A stretch of 53,356 bases of DNA from DATJMJ01 sp035503975 (GCA_035503975.1 DATJST010000312.1:1-53356), one strand, 5' to 3'. Shown: positions 8,382 to 16,877, counted from the stretch's first letter. Numbers and translations are program-made. Notes: a model not told the origin generated them from the sequence alone.

Positions 8382-9368
8382 ATGCCCGCGATCACAGTGC
8401 AGGATCTTTTGGTATTGCCCCGGGTGCTGGGGCCGGCGGAGGCCGAGCCGGAGCGACCGGTCCGGTCGGTGACGACGGCGCCCCATGGGGTTGAGGGCGA
8501 GGGTTTCCCGGTGCGGCGGGCCTTCGCCGGTGTGGCCCTGGCAGACCTTGACCCGTTCGTCCACATGGACCAGATGGGGGAGGTCGACTACGCCCCGGGC
8601 GAGCCCAAAGGGACCCCGTGGCACCCTCATCGGGGCTTCGAGACCGTGACCTACATGATCGACGGCATCATGGAGCACCAGGACTCAAACGGCGGCGGCG
8701 GGCGGATCACCGACGGTGACACGCAGTGGATGACGGCGGGAGCCGGCATACTTCACATAGAAGCGCCGCCCGAAGCGCTGGTAGTGACCGGTGGCTTGTT
8801 CCACGGCATCCAGCTTTGGGTCAACCTGCCCAAGGCCAACAAGTGGGCGCCGCCGCGTTACCAAGACATCCGCGGGCGGGAGGCGGCTTTGCTCACCACT
8901 GCGGACGGGGGGGCGCTGCTGCGGCTCATCGCCGGCGACCTGGCGGGTCACGAAGGCCCCGGGGCGACGTTCACGCCGATCACCTTCGTGCACGCCAGCG
9001 TCGCCCCGGGCGCGGCCGTGCTGCTGCCGTGGCGGCCTGAGTTCAACGCGTTGCTCTACGTGCTCTCCGGCCGGGCCGAGGTCGGGGGCCCGCGCCGTCC
9101 CGTGCACAGCGGGCAGCTAGTCGTGTTCGGGCCCGGTGACTACCTGCGGTTCGCCGGCGCGGCCGAGCAGGAAGCCCCCGGCAGCCAAGCCGAGCTCCTG
9201 CTGCTCGGCGGGCGGCCGATCGGCGAGCCCGTGGTGCACTACGGACCTTTCGTCATGAACACACGCCAAGAGATAGTGCAGGCCCTCGAGGACTACCAGG
9301 CCGGCCGGTTGGGCCAGATCCCGGCGTCCGCGCTGCCCCACCGCCACCCGGGCGACACCGAGCCCTAG
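8382..9368 (+). CDS. Pirin family protein
   Basis: Pirins are bicupin proteins that bind Fe and act as redox-dependent cofactors or as quercetinases. This 328-residue protein has the N-terminal cupin with the full metal set: H81 and H83 in WHPHRGFETVTYM, and H125 and E127 in GILHIEAPP. The core motif VALADLDPFVHMDQMG precedes them and IQLWVNLP follows. The C-terminal cupin (HSGQLVVFGPGDYLRFAG, LLLLGGRPIGEPVVHYGPF) is typical. The ATG start has a strong AGGAGG eight bases upstream. The gene stands alone, 72 bases after the lipid kinase. Whether it acts as an enzyme or as a regulator cannot be read from sequence. Confidence 0.92.
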   Translation: MPAITVQDLLVLPRVLGPAEAEPERPVRSVTTAPHGVEGEGFPVRRAFAGVALADLDPFVHMDQMGEVDYAPGEPKGTPWHPHRGFETVTYMIDGIMEHQDSNGGGGRITDGDTQWMTAGAGILHIEAPPEALVVTGGLFHGIQLWVNLPKANKWAPPRYQDIRGREAALLTTADGGALLRLIAGDLAGHEGPGATFTPITFVHASVAPGAAVLLPWRPEFNALLYVLSGRAEVGGPRRPVHSGQLVVFGPGDYLRFAGAAEQEAPGSQAELLLLGGRPIGEPVVHYGPFVMNTRQEIVQALEDYQAGRLGQIPASALPHRHPGDTEP

Positions 9369-9435
9369 GCCCGGTCGCGAGGGCACCTAGGCCGTACCGA
9401 CGAACCCCGATGCACCACTTTCGCCGCTTTCGTAT

Positions 9436-9477
9436 TCACTCACAGTGATTGACAGAGCGCCCAAAGGGTCTTAGTTT
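9436..9477 (+). promoter_or_regulatory. Promoter with adjacent inverted repeat upstream of the ROK gene
   Basis: A perfect -35 TTGACA (9449-9454) is followed after 17 bases by TAGTTT (9472-9477). The inverted repeat TCACT-CAC-AGTGA at 9436-9448 abuts the -35 and could be an operator. Predicted transcription starts near 9484, giving a leader of about 55 bases. Confidence 0.6.
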
Positions 9478-9539
9478 GGATAGCGTCGGAAGTAGTTCGG
9501 AAATTGCGCGAACGGGCGCGGGGGAGGTGACCGGGGTCG

Positions 9540-10841
9540 TTGGCTAGAGACGGGCAGCTCTCCACGCACGGCATACGTCGCGGTGACCGGCGCCTGATGG
9601 CGGAGATGAACCGCAACCTGGTGTTCAACGTGCTGCGCACGGGAGCGGTGTCACGTGCCGACGTCGTGCGCAGCACGGGCCTCAGCCCGGCTACGGTGTC
9701 TGCGATCGTGGCGGAGCTGATCGCCTCCGGCCTGGTCAACGAGGTGGGCCAGGGCAAGTCCCGGGGCGGCCGCCCGCCACTCGTCCTGCGCATAAACGAC
9801 GAGCGCAACTATGCAGTGGGCCTCAAGCTCATGTCGACCGGGGCCCTGGTTGCCGTGACCGACATCCGGGCCGAGGTGCTCTATTCGGAGATGGTCGAGC
9901 TCGACTGGGCCCCGGTGAGCGGGGACAGCACGCTCAGCGCCCATGCCGGCGACGACCCCTCCTCGGTCCTGGACAGGATCTGCCAGGCCATCGAAGAGTC
10001 CGCGGCGCGTGCCGGTGTCGGCATCGACAAGGTAGTCGGTGTAGGCATCGGCCTGCCCGGCCTGGTTGACGCCGAAACGGGCATCTGCCGCTACTCTCCG
10101 ACCTTTGACTGGCACGACGTACCGGTCGCCGGGCCAATTTCCAAGCGCCTCGACCGCCCTGTCCTAGTGGACAACGACGTCAATGCGCTCACGGTGGCCG
10201 AGCAGTGGTTCGGCCGGGGCCACGGTGTGGACGACTTCGTCGTGCTCACGGTGGGTGAGGGAGTTGGTGCCGGGGTCGTGGTTGGGGGCAGCGTCTATCG
10301 CGGCGCCGACGGTGCCGCCGGTGAGATCGGGCACATGCCGATTGCAGGCGAGAGCCTGCCCTGTCGCTGCGGGCGCAAGGGCTGCCTGGAAGCCGTTAGT
10401 TCGGACGCGGCGGTGAAGACGTACGTGCTCGAGGCCATTGCGGCGGGGGAGGTGAGCTCGCTCTCGGGTACGGCCCCGGAGCGGCTGACCATCGGCGCGG
10501 TGCGCCTGGCAGCCGAAGCCGGCGACCTCGTGGCGTGGCACGCGATCGACCGAGCCGGCCGCATGCTCGGCTTGGGCATTGCAACGCTCGTCAACCTGAT
10601 CAACCCGCGCTTGGTCATCATCACCGGCGAGGGCACGCAGGCTGGCCCGCTGCGGGTCGAAGCGGCGATCGCGACCATGCGGGAACACTGCTTCGCCGGC
10701 ATCGACCGCAATATCGACTTTTTCGTCGAATCGGCAGACGACGTCGCCTGGGCCAGAGGCGCGGCCTGCGTCGTGCTCGGGGAGCTGTTCAGCTCACCCA
10801 TGCACCGCAACGTCGACCTGGCACCGCTGCGCGGCCGGTGA
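9540..10841 (+). CDS. ROK-family transcriptional regulator
   Basis: This 433-residue protein has the NagC/Mlc layout: an N-terminal winged helix-turn-helix (SRADVVRSTGLSPATVSAIV, residues 38-57, then the LIASGLVNE recognition end) fused to a sugar-kinase-like ROK domain. The ROK part has VGVGIGLPGLVDAETG, the catalytic-type aspartate in VDNDVNA (211-217), GEIGHMPI with His 265, and the zinc motif CRCGRKGC at 275-282. These proteins repress carbohydrate genes and are released by a sugar ligand. The TTG start follows GGGGAGG by 13 bases; ATG 9597 is an alternative. No sugar transporter or catabolic gene is adjacent, so the target is unknown. Autoregulation through the inverted repeat upstream is plausible. 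Confidence 0.87.
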   Translation: MARDGQLSTHGIRRGDRRLMAEMNRNLVFNVLRTGAVSRADVVRSTGLSPATVSAIVAELIASGLVNEVGQGKSRGGRPPLVLRINDERNYAVGLKLMSTGALVAVTDIRAEVLYSEMVELDWAPVSGDSTLSAHAGDDPSSVLDRICQAIEESAARAGVGIDKVVGVGIGLPGLVDAETGICRYSPTFDWHDVPVAGPISKRLDRPVLVDNDVNALTVAEQWFGRGHGVDDFVVLTVGEGVGAGVVVGGSVYRGADGAAGEIGHMPIAGESLPCRCGRKGCLEAVSSDAAVKTYVLEAIAAGEVSSLSGTAPERLTIGAVRLAAEAGDLVAWHAIDRAGRMLGLGIATLVNLINPRLVIITGEGTQAGPLRVEAAIATMREHCFAGIDRNIDFFVESADDVAWARGAACVVLGELFSSPMHRNVDLAPLRGR

Positions 10842-10880
10842 CGGCCCGCCCAGAAAAGCGCCGCGACTTGCTTGGCAGAC

Positions 10881-10909
10881 TTGACAGAGGGCGCCTTGCC
10901 AACCAGGAT
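10881..10909 (+). promoter_or_regulatory. Leaderless promoter of the Thr-rich secreted protein
   Basis: A perfect -35 TTGACA at 10881-10886 is followed after 17 bases by CAGGAT at 10904-10909. The ATG at 10916 lies six bases beyond the -10, so the transcript should start at the A of ATG. No ribosome binding site is present. Confidence 0.6.
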
Positions 10910-10915
10910 CGGCGC

Positions 10916-11839
10916 ATGAGCACCCCCCGCCTCCTTAGGGCCGCTGCCGTCTTTGTGCCGAGTATTGCCCTGGTGAGCGGGCTGTCCGTGGCGACCGCCA
11001 CTGCTGGGCGGCCCGATGCCCCCCAGGCCGGGCGCGCTGTCCTCGCTGCCGCGGCCGCCACGACGACTTCTTCAACCAGCACGACCACCACGACCACGCC
11101 GTCCACGACGACCTCAACGACGGTGCCGGCCACCACGACGACCGCGCCTACCACGACGACCGCGCCCACCACGACCACGACGAACGAGTCAGGAACCGCC
11201 GAGGCGCTGCTCGCCAAGTCGATCACTGCGGCCAACGCGCAAAAGGCGCTCACATGGACCTTGGCCGAGGGCCAGGGCGAGAATGCTGTCCTCGAGATCG
11301 GCCACGCCGGCGTCTCTGACGGGACGCAGACCATTGTCGCCCACTTCGGGACGTCTACTTGGGAGCTGCTGATCGAGCTTGTCCCCAACCGGGTCTACGT
11401 GCTGGCCAACAAGCTCGCGCTGGTGAACTACCTGGGGTTCAAGGCCGCAGACGCCTCCAAGGAGGCGGGCAAGTGGTTTTACGTGCCCCCGTCCCAGGTT
11501 TACCTGTACTCGGCGCTGGCAGCGGGCTTGACCGTTGCCACGGCTACCACTCCGCTCAACATGGTGGGTGTCGAGACAGTGCTCCCGGCGAGCAAGGTAC
11601 TTGGGCAAAATGCGATCGGGTTGCGCCAGGTGGTGCATGAGGGTTTGGTTACGGCCACGCAGACCGACTACCTCCGGGCGAGCGGGGCTCCGTTACCGGT
11701 CGAAGTGGCCGAGTCGGCAGCTGGCGTGAACATCAAGGTCACCTTCGGCGCATGGGGCGAGGAGCCAACGATCTTGGTGCCGAAGTCCCCTGCGGAGTTC
11801 GACAGCCACTGGCTGCTCCACCCGCTGCCGAACTTCTGA
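10916..11839 (+). CDS. Secreted protein with Thr-rich linker and LppX/LprG-like domain
   Basis: The 307-residue product has a signal peptide (RLLRAAAVFVPSIALVSGLS) with no lipobox. A linker made almost only of Thr, Ser and Pro follows (about residues 45-95). The globular domain of about 210 residues contains ALLAKSITAANAQKALTWTL, HFGTSTWELLIELVPNRVYV, AGKWFYVPPSQ and a C-terminal TDYLRASGAPLPVEVAES. This order of strands resembles the LppX/LprAFG/LolA-like lipoprotein fold, which carries lipids across the envelope. That assignment is tentative. The Thr-rich linker probably spans the cell wall and may be glycosylated. The ATG is set by the leaderless promoter; the longer open frame back to 10535 overlaps the ROK gene and is not used. 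Confidence 0.65.
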   Translation: MSTPRLLRAAAVFVPSIALVSGLSVATATAGRPDAPQAGRAVLAAAAATTTSSTSTTTTTTPSTTTSTTVPATTTTAPTTTTAPTTTTTNESGTAEALLAKSITAANAQKALTWTLAEGQGENAVLEIGHAGVSDGTQTIVAHFGTSTWELLIELVPNRVYVLANKLALVNYLGFKAADASKEAGKWFYVPPSQVYLYSALAAGLTVATATTPLNMVGVETVLPASKVLGQNAIGLRQVVHEGLVTATQTDYLRASGAPLPVEVAESAAGVNIKVTFGAWGEEPTILVPKSPAEFDSHWLLHPLPNF

Positions 11840-11857
11840 ACCCGCCGCTTGCCCCGA

Positions 11858-11871
11858 GCAAGCTCGCTTGC
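11858..11871. terminator. Weak terminator-like hairpin
   Basis: GCAAG-CTCG-CTTGC forms a five-base stem with a four-base loop, 19 bases after the secreted-protein stop and before the stop of the convergent small gene. There is no T run, so it is a weak candidate that could serve both strands. Confidence 0.3.
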
Positions 11872-11889
11872 GTTCGCCAACCGTGGCCG

Positions 11890-12078
11890 TCAAGAAGCCT
11901 GGCCGAAAGCTTTGCCGTTGAGGTCGATTATGGTCACATAATCGGACCAGTAACTGACGCCGGACACCCAATTGTCCGCGTCGTCCTCTTCGAGCAGGGG
12001 AGCGGAGCCTAGATATTCCTCGATTGTCTTGCCGGCCAGAAGCGCCTCTGTAAGCATGGCCCTGGTTTGGTGGTTCAT
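11890..12078 (-). CDS. 62-residue acidic protein of unknown function
   Basis: I do not recognise this small protein. It has a helical N-terminus (MLTEALLAGKTIEEYLG), an acidic turn (LLEEDDADN) and an aromatic C-terminal half (WVSGVSYWSDYVTIIDLNG). There is no signal peptide and no cysteine. The evidence for a real gene is a perfect AGGAGG seven bases before the ATG, clean convergence with its neighbour, and a base composition clearly poorer in GC than the surrounding genes. A long leader of more than 100 bases lies upstream. It could be a small regulator or a late acquisition; nothing in the context decides this. Confidence 0.6.
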   Translation of the reverse strand: MNHQTRAMLTEALLAGKTIEEYLGSAPLLEEDDADNWVSGVSYWSDYVTIIDLNGKAFGQAS

Positions 12079-12289
12079 TTGTTGCCTCCTCTCTCCCTGT
12101 GTTTGCGGGGAGCGTGTACTCCTCGCCGTGATGCGCTTCGCGCGGCTGACTTTTGGTTTTATGCCCTTGTTGGGCGGGCAGTTCTCTGATCGGCTGTGCC
12201 CGAGGCGACCTTAGGATTTTGCCTGACCGTGGCCCGCCCGTGCCCAAAGCGTGGCCCCCTCCGCCGAGCGATCGAGCTTCTCCGACCGC

Positions 12290-13303
12290 TCAGCCAGCCC
12301 GTGCCGTCCAGGCCAAGAAGTCGTCGAGCGGCCGGGTGTTCACTATGGAAGCGGCGTCCAGCCCGGCCTCGACCGCGATCTGGCAACCGAAATGCAGCCA
12401 GGAGAGCTGGCCAGGGGCATGGGCGTCGGAGTCGACGGCAAAGCCGCAACCGGCACTTGCGGCCGCGCGGACCAGTGCGACGGGAGGGTCGAGGCGGTCC
12501 GGGCGGGAGTTGATCTCGACCGCGGTGCCGTGGGCCGCACAGGCGCCGAAAACCTCGCTCGGGTCGAAGTCCGACTGCGGTCGGGAGCGGCCGGCGACAA
12601 GGCGGCCGGTGCAATGGCCGAGCACGTCCACGAGCGGGTTGCTCACAGCCACCACCATGCGCCGGGTCATCTGGGCGCCCTCCATGCGCAAGGCAGAGTG
12701 GACGCTCGCCACCACTACGTCGAGCTCGGCGAGCAATTCGTCTTCCTGGTCGAGCGAGCCGTCCTCGAGGATGTCAACCTCGATCCCGCGCAACAGCCGG
12801 AACGGGTGCAGGCGCTCGTTGAGCTCGGCCACCACCTGGAGCTGGCGGCGCAAACTATCCGCGCTCAAGCCGCGGGCCACCTTGAGACGCGGGCTGTGGT
12901 CAGTCAGGGCCAGGTACTCGCGACCCAGGTCGGCAGCGGCGCGTGCCATTTCCTCGATCGGGCTGCCGCCGTCCGACCAGTCGGAGTGGCTGTGGCAGTC
13001 ACCCCGCAGCGCCTCCAGCAAAGCCTGTTCGGCCGGGCCAGCGAGGGAGGGCCCGCGCCCCTCGAGGGAACTCAGGTAATCGGGCACCTCGCCGGCCAGT
13101 GCCTGGCTGATAACCGCCGCCGTGGCGTCGCCAATACCTTTGAGGGTTGCGAGCCGGCCCTCTTGGTTGAGCCGTTCCAGTTCTCCGGGTGCCATAGCCT
13201 CGACCGTTGCCGCGGCACGACGGAACGCTTGCACCTTATAAGTCGCCGCCCCTTCCGCTTCGAGCAGGAAACCGATGCGCCGGAGCGCTTGGGCCGGGAG
13301 CAC
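12290..13303 (-). CDS. PHP-domain phosphoesterase with helix-hairpin-helix N-terminus
   Basis: This 337-residue protein joins a DNA-polymerase-X-like N-terminal region (ALRRIGFLLEAEGAATYKVQ, and a helix-hairpin-helix LKGIGDATAAVI) to a PHP metal-dependent phosphoesterase domain. The PHP motifs are all there: GDCHSHSDWSDG (HxH), LALTDHSPRL, LLRGIEVDIL (Glu), VVVASVHSAL (His), VDVLGHCTGR and a final AVDSDAHAPGQL (DxH). This suggests a trinuclear metal centre and phosphatase or 3'-nuclease activity, as in the C-terminal half of bacterial PolX, but without the polymerase domain. Free-standing proteins of this size are common in actinobacteria. The GTG start lies six bases after TAGTGT, a leaderless promoter. 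The gene is monocistronic. Confidence 0.85.
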   Translation of the reverse strand: MLPAQALRRIGFLLEAEGAATYKVQAFRRAAATVEAMAPGELERLNQEGRLATLKGIGDATAAVISQALAGEVPDYLSSLEGRGPSLAGPAEQALLEALRGDCHSHSDWSDGGSPIEEMARAAADLGREYLALTDHSPRLKVARGLSADSLRRQLQVVAELNERLHPFRLLRGIEVDILEDGSLDQEDELLAELDVVVASVHSALRMEGAQMTRRMVVAVSNPLVDVLGHCTGRLVAGRSRPQSDFDPSEVFGACAAHGTAVEINSRPDRLDPPVALVRAAASAGCGFAVDSDAHAPGQLSWLHFGCQIAVEAGLDAASIVNTRPLDDFLAWTARAG

Positions 13304-13309
13304 CGCACA

Positions 13310-13315
13310 ACACTA
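13310..13315 (-). promoter_or_regulatory. -10 box of a leaderless promoter (PHP gene)
   Basis: On the minus strand TAGTGT is followed by exactly six bases and the GTG start at 13303. No ribosome binding site precedes the gene, in keeping with leaderless translation. Confidence 0.5.
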
Positions 13316-13400
13316 GGGCGGCGCCCGCCGTAGGCGTTTGGGACCGGTCGCTCACCCAAGCGGCGCCACGCGCGGCGCCGACGAGCGCCCGCCCGGCCAC

Positions 13401-13429
13401 TTTAGGCGCTACATGGGCCGGGCTAGTCT
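13401..13429 (+). promoter_or_regulatory. Promoter of the GYD-domain gene
   Basis: TTTAGG (13401-13406) and TAGTCT (13424-13429) are 17 bases apart. The predicted start near 13436 leaves a leader of about 39 bases that carries the ribosome binding site GGGAGGA, in contrast to the leaderless genes nearby. Confidence 0.4.
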
Positions 13430-13474
13430 GTCGCTGTACGTCCGCCGCGGTCAATGAGGTAACGGGAGGATCCC

Positions 13475-13801
13475 ATGGCCAAGTACGTAATGTTCTTCAC
13501 CCTAAAAGGTGCCTCAGTGAAGGGCATGATCGATCGCCCAAGCGATCGGGAGGCCCTCTTTCGTAATCTCCTCTCCGGTGTCGGCGGGACCCTGGAGGCG
13601 TACTACTGGATGTTCGGCCATCACGATGGGATGGCAATTTGCGATATCCCGGACTCGATTTCGGTCGTTGCCGTTAGTTTGGCCGTGAGCGGCACCGACG
13701 CTTTTGCCCACTTCGAGACGCACGAGCTGATCCCGACGCCGGCACTACAGCAAGCGCTCGAGACCGCGAAAGGCCTGACCTATTTCCCGCCCGGTGGCTG
13801 A
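13475..13801 (+). CDS. GYD domain-containing protein
   Basis: This 108-residue protein belongs to the GYD family, small ferredoxin-like fold proteins named for a conserved Gly-Tyr-Asp. The core is AKYVMFFTLKGASVKGM, then LEAYYWMFGHHDGMAICDIP, and SVVAVSLAVSGTDAFAHFET before a C-terminal helix that ends AKGLTYFPPG. The canonical motif is replaced here by FGHHDGM, which still has the Gly and Asp. No catalytic activity is established for the family. The ATG start has a good GGGAGGA site seven bases upstream. It stands alone between the divergent PHP gene and the LuxR-type regulator. Confidence 0.8.
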   Translation: MAKYVMFFTLKGASVKGMIDRPSDREALFRNLLSGVGGTLEAYYWMFGHHDGMAICDIPDSISVVAVSLAVSGTDAFAHFETHELIPTPALQQALETAKGLTYFPPGG

Positions 13802-13898
13802 CCATTTATCGAGCCCGGGCGGTACCGGCAGGACCGGCGGGCTGATGTCCCGCCCGAGCCGCGCGACGCCTGGGCGCGCGGTGCCAGAGTAAATTGGC

Positions 13899-16652
13899 GT
13901 GAGCGGCAGGGCGCCGAGCGGCATAGCCGGCGCGAGCGCGTCCCTGATCGGCCGGGATGACGAGCTACAACGGCTGCTGCGCTGGGTGTGCGAGCCCGGG
14001 CCGGCGTGCCTGACGCTCGTGGGCGACCCCGGTATAGGCAAAACCAGCCTCTGGGAGGCGGGTTTGGAGCTGGCCACCGTTCAGGGCTACGACGTCCTCG
14101 TGGCCCGGACGAGCGAGGTGGAGACGGGCCTTACTTTTGCAGCTCTCGCCGACCTTGTCGACGCCGCCCGCCCCGAGGCGCTTGCCGACCTTCCGCCGCC
14201 ACAGCACTACGCGCTCGAGGTGGCGTTACGCCGTGCCGGCCCGGCTGAGGCGGCCCCCGAACCCTTCGCCATCGCGGCCGGCCTTTTGTCGCTCGTGCGC
14301 TCTCTCTCCGAGCACCGGCGCCTGCTCGTGGCCATCGACGACGTGCAATGGCTGGACCGCGCCTCGGCCGGAGTGCTCGTGTACGCGGCCCGCCGGCTGG
14401 CCTCAGGTCAAGTCCGCTTCTTGCTGTCCCGCCGCCCCGGGCGCCGACCGGGGCTCGAACGCGCCTTGGAGCCGGCCGGCGTCGAGCAGGCAGACCTGGG
14501 CGCCCTCAGCCTTGGTGCCGTGAGCCGGCTCCTGGTCGAACGGCTCGGCCTAGCCCTGCCCCGCAGGGTGCTGCGCCAGGTCTACGAGACCTCCGCCGGC
14601 AACCCGCTGATCGCCATCGAGCTGGGCCGCCTGCTCCAGTTGCAGACCCCCGAGGTGGGCGCCGACCTGCCCCTGCCCGACCTGGCCGAGGACATATTCG
14701 GCCCCCGGCTGGAGGGCTTGCCCGAACGGCTGCGGCGCCCCCTGCTGGCCGTCTCGCTCAGCGCCGGGCTGAGCGCGGCGGAGCTGGCCAAGCTCGTCGG
14801 TCCGCTATCGGTTGAGGACGCCCACGCTGCGGGGTTGATCATGGTCCAAGGTCTGCGCGCGCGTCCTGCCCACCCCCTGTTGGCGGCGGCGGCGCGCCGG
14901 ATGGCACCGGCCTCCGAGCGCCGGCAGCTGCACCTCGAGCTGGCCGCCGCCGTCGCTGACCCCACGCTTCGGGCCAAGCATCTTGCCATGGCCGCATTGG
15001 GGCCGGACTCCGAGTTGGCGGCCGAGCTGGCCGAACTGGCGAGGGCCGAGTCTCAGCGGGGAGCTGTGCAGGATGCCGAGGAGCTGGCTGCCCACGCCCT
15101 CCGCCTGACCTTCCTGGACGACGCGGAAAGGCCAGCGCGCTTGCTCGAACTGGCCCGGTACCACCTGTCGTCGGGCGATGTGCCGCGCGCTACGGACCTT
15201 TTGAACGCCCACTTGGACGACCTGGCACGCGGCCGTGACCGGGCGCGGGCGTACCTCATGTTGGGTGAGTGCGCCGATGTCACCGGGGAGGCTCGTTATG
15301 TCCAACAGGCGTTGGCGGAGGCGGGTGATGACGCCGAGCTCAGGGCGTTGGCGCTCGCCCGCAAGGCCACCATCCTGGCGGTGGACCGGGTGGAGGACAT
15401 CTCGGAGGCCGAGGACCTGGCGGAGCAGGCGATGAACGCGGCCAGGCTTGCCGGGCCGCAGGTCGTGCACCAGGTCCGCCCCGCTCTGGCTTGGGCGCGC
15501 ATATTGCAGGGGCACGCCATTGACGAGCTCGTGGCGGACGCAGCGCCAGAGGCGCACGGCCTTCACCCCTACGAGGGCTGGGTGGACCGCACCGTTGGCA
15601 TCCACGCTGCCTTCCGGGGCGAGCTGGGCACCGCCCGCCGTCTGTTCCAGCGCCTTCTGGCGGTGGCCGACCAGCGTGGTGAGGTCCGCTCGGCGCTTGT
15701 GCTGAACGTGCAGCTGTGCGAGCTCGAACTGCGGGCGGGCGACGTGCTCGCCGCGGGGGTCGTCCTGGAAGCCGTCGAACAATGGTCGGCGCTCGAAGAG
15801 TTCGCCCAGTGCCGTGCTCGCCTCGGTGCCATGCGGGCGGCCGTCGCGGGCGACGTCGCCGAGGCGGGCCGCCTGGCCGCGAGCGTGCTGAAAGACCCGG
15901 CGGGTCGGGAACCGTCGGCATGGGACCGCTTGGAGGCCGAACGGGCGCTCGGGCTCGCGCGCCTCCTGGGCCACGACGCCCCGGGGGCAGCTGAGCTCCT
16001 GCAGGGTGTATGGGAGCACACCTTGCGCCACCACGTCGACGACCCCGGTGCCTTCCCGGTGGCACCCGACCTGGTGGAGGCGCTACTTGCGGCCGGCGAG
16101 GAACAGGGCGCGAGGGAGGTGGCGCGCGTGCTGGCCCAACGGTCCGAGCGCCTCGCTCACCCGTGGGGCCTGGTCACAGCAGAGCGCTGCCGGGCGCTCG
16201 TCGAGCTAGCCGGAGATTACCGGGAGCAGGCGGCGGAGGCATTGGAAGGGGCCGCCCGCAGCTACCAGGCCATGGGAGCTGGCTTCGACCAGGCCCGCTC
16301 GTTGCTTGCCCTTGGCAGGGCGGGCCGGCGCCACAAGAAGCGTTCTGTTGCCCGTCAAGCCCTTGAGTCTGCCGCCGGGACGTTCGAACGTATGGCTTGC
16401 CCTGGGTGGGCGGGCGAAGCGCGAGAGGAGCTGGCCCGGGTGAGCGGCCGCCGTTCCGCGGCCGAGGACGAATTGACCCCGAGCGAGCGCAAGGTTGCCG
16501 AGCTGGCCGGAAGCGGGCTGTCCAACAAGGAGATCGCCGGGCAGCTCTTCGTCAGCGTGTACACCGTCGAGGCGCACCTGAGCCACGCTTATGCCAAGCT
16601 CGGTGTGCGCTCGCGGTCTCAGCTTGCAGGCCGGTTGGGCGGTGCCGGCTGA
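13899..16652 (+). CDS. Large ATP-binding LuxR-family (LAL/MalT-type) regulator
   Basis: The 917-residue product is a LAL-type transcription regulator: an N-terminal STAND/AAA ATPase, a long helical repeat region and a C-terminal LuxR helix-turn-helix. Walker A is GDPGIGKTSLW (42-52), and Walker B is LLVAIDDVQWLD near residue 148. The middle region, about 380-850, is Ala/Leu/Glu-rich helical repeat of the TPR kind. The DNA-binding end has LTPSERKVAELAGSGLSNKE followed by VYTVEAHLSHAYAKLGVRSR. Such proteins are ATP-dependent activators that respond to a small ligand. The GTG start lies three bases after TAAATT, with no clear ribosome binding site. It is followed by a hairpin at 16664, so it is probably its own transcript. 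The target is unknown, though hydantoinase genes lie 1.2 kb downstream. Confidence 0.9.
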   Translation: MSGRAPSGIAGASASLIGRDDELQRLLRWVCEPGPACLTLVGDPGIGKTSLWEAGLELATVQGYDVLVARTSEVETGLTFAALADLVDAARPEALADLPPPQHYALEVALRRAGPAEAAPEPFAIAAGLLSLVRSLSEHRRLLVAIDDVQWLDRASAGVLVYAARRLASGQVRFLLSRRPGRRPGLERALEPAGVEQADLGALSLGAVSRLLVERLGLALPRRVLRQVYETSAGNPLIAIELGRLLQLQTPEVGADLPLPDLAEDIFGPRLEGLPERLRRPLLAVSLSAGLSAAELAKLVGPLSVEDAHAAGLIMVQGLRARPAHPLLAAAARRMAPASERRQLHLELAAAVADPTLRAKHLAMAALGPDSELAAELAELARAESQRGAVQDAEELAAHALRLTFLDDAERPARLLELARYHLSSGDVPRATDLLNAHLDDLARGRDRARAYLMLGECADVTGEARYVQQALAEAGDDAELRALALARKATILAVDRVEDISEAEDLAEQAMNAARLAGPQVVHQVRPALAWARILQGHAIDELVADAAPEAHGLHPYEGWVDRTVGIHAAFRGELGTARRLFQRLLAVADQRGEVRSALVLNVQLCELELRAGDVLAAGVVLEAVEQWSALEEFAQCRARLGAMRAAVAGDVAEAGRLAASVLKDPAGREPSAWDRLEAERALGLARLLGHDAPGAAELLQGVWEHTLRHHVDDPGAFPVAPDLVEALLAAGEEQGAREVARVLAQRSERLAHPWGLVTAERCRALVELAGDYREQAAEALEGAARSYQAMGAGFDQARSLLALGRAGRRHKKRSVARQALESAAGTFERMACPGWAGEAREELARVSGRRSAAEDELTPSERKVAELAGSGLSNKEIAGQLFVSVYTVEAHLSHAYAKLGVRSRSQLAGRLGGAG

Positions 16653-16663
16653 ACTCACGTCGG

Positions 16664-16689
16664 CCCGGTGCGCCGGACGTCGCACCGGG
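16664..16689 (+). terminator. Terminator-like hairpin after the LuxR-type gene
   Basis: CCCGGTGCG and CGCACCGGG form a perfect nine-base stem around an eight-base loop, 12 bases after the stop codon. No T run follows, which is usual for GC-rich actinobacterial terminators. Confidence 0.45.
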
Positions 16690-16715
16690 TGCACCGGTCG
16701 CCCACCGGTCAAACG

Positions 16716-16778
16716 GGTCGCAAAGGCCGTAGGGGTCGCAAAGGTCGCACTGGTCGCAAGGGTCGCACTGGCGTAGCG
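16716..16778. repeat. Seven-copy 9-bp tandem repeat
   Basis: Seven 9-base units of the type GGTCGCAAA / GGTCGCACT follow without gaps (the second and last are degenerate). The repeat lies in the 225-base gap between the LuxR-type gene and the DUF4242-like gene. It is upstream of the promoter and outside any supported gene. The rest of that gap holds the hairpin at 16664 and the promoter at 16842. Confidence 0.75.
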
Positions 16779-16841
16779 GCGCGCCCAGTTCAGCTCGGCC
16801 CGTTCGCATGCTCCCAGCCCAATGATTCCAGTTTCCCGTAA

Positions 16842-16870
16842 TTTCGCCTCTGCCGGGCCTGCCGTATCGT
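16842..16870 (+). promoter_or_regulatory. Leaderless promoter of the DUF4242-like gene
   Basis: TTTCGC (16842-16847), a 17-base spacer and TATCGT (16865-16870) lead, after seven bases, to GTG 16878. This choice of start removes the TTG at 16872, which would lie inside the promoter-proximal region. Confidence 0.5.
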
Positions 16871-16877
16871 CTTGGCT

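Noticed and set aside
12153..13079. 308-codon plus-strand open frame opposite the PHP gene
   Set aside because: Composition is Ser/Arg/Pro shadow and the minus-strand frame carries all PHP motifs in order.
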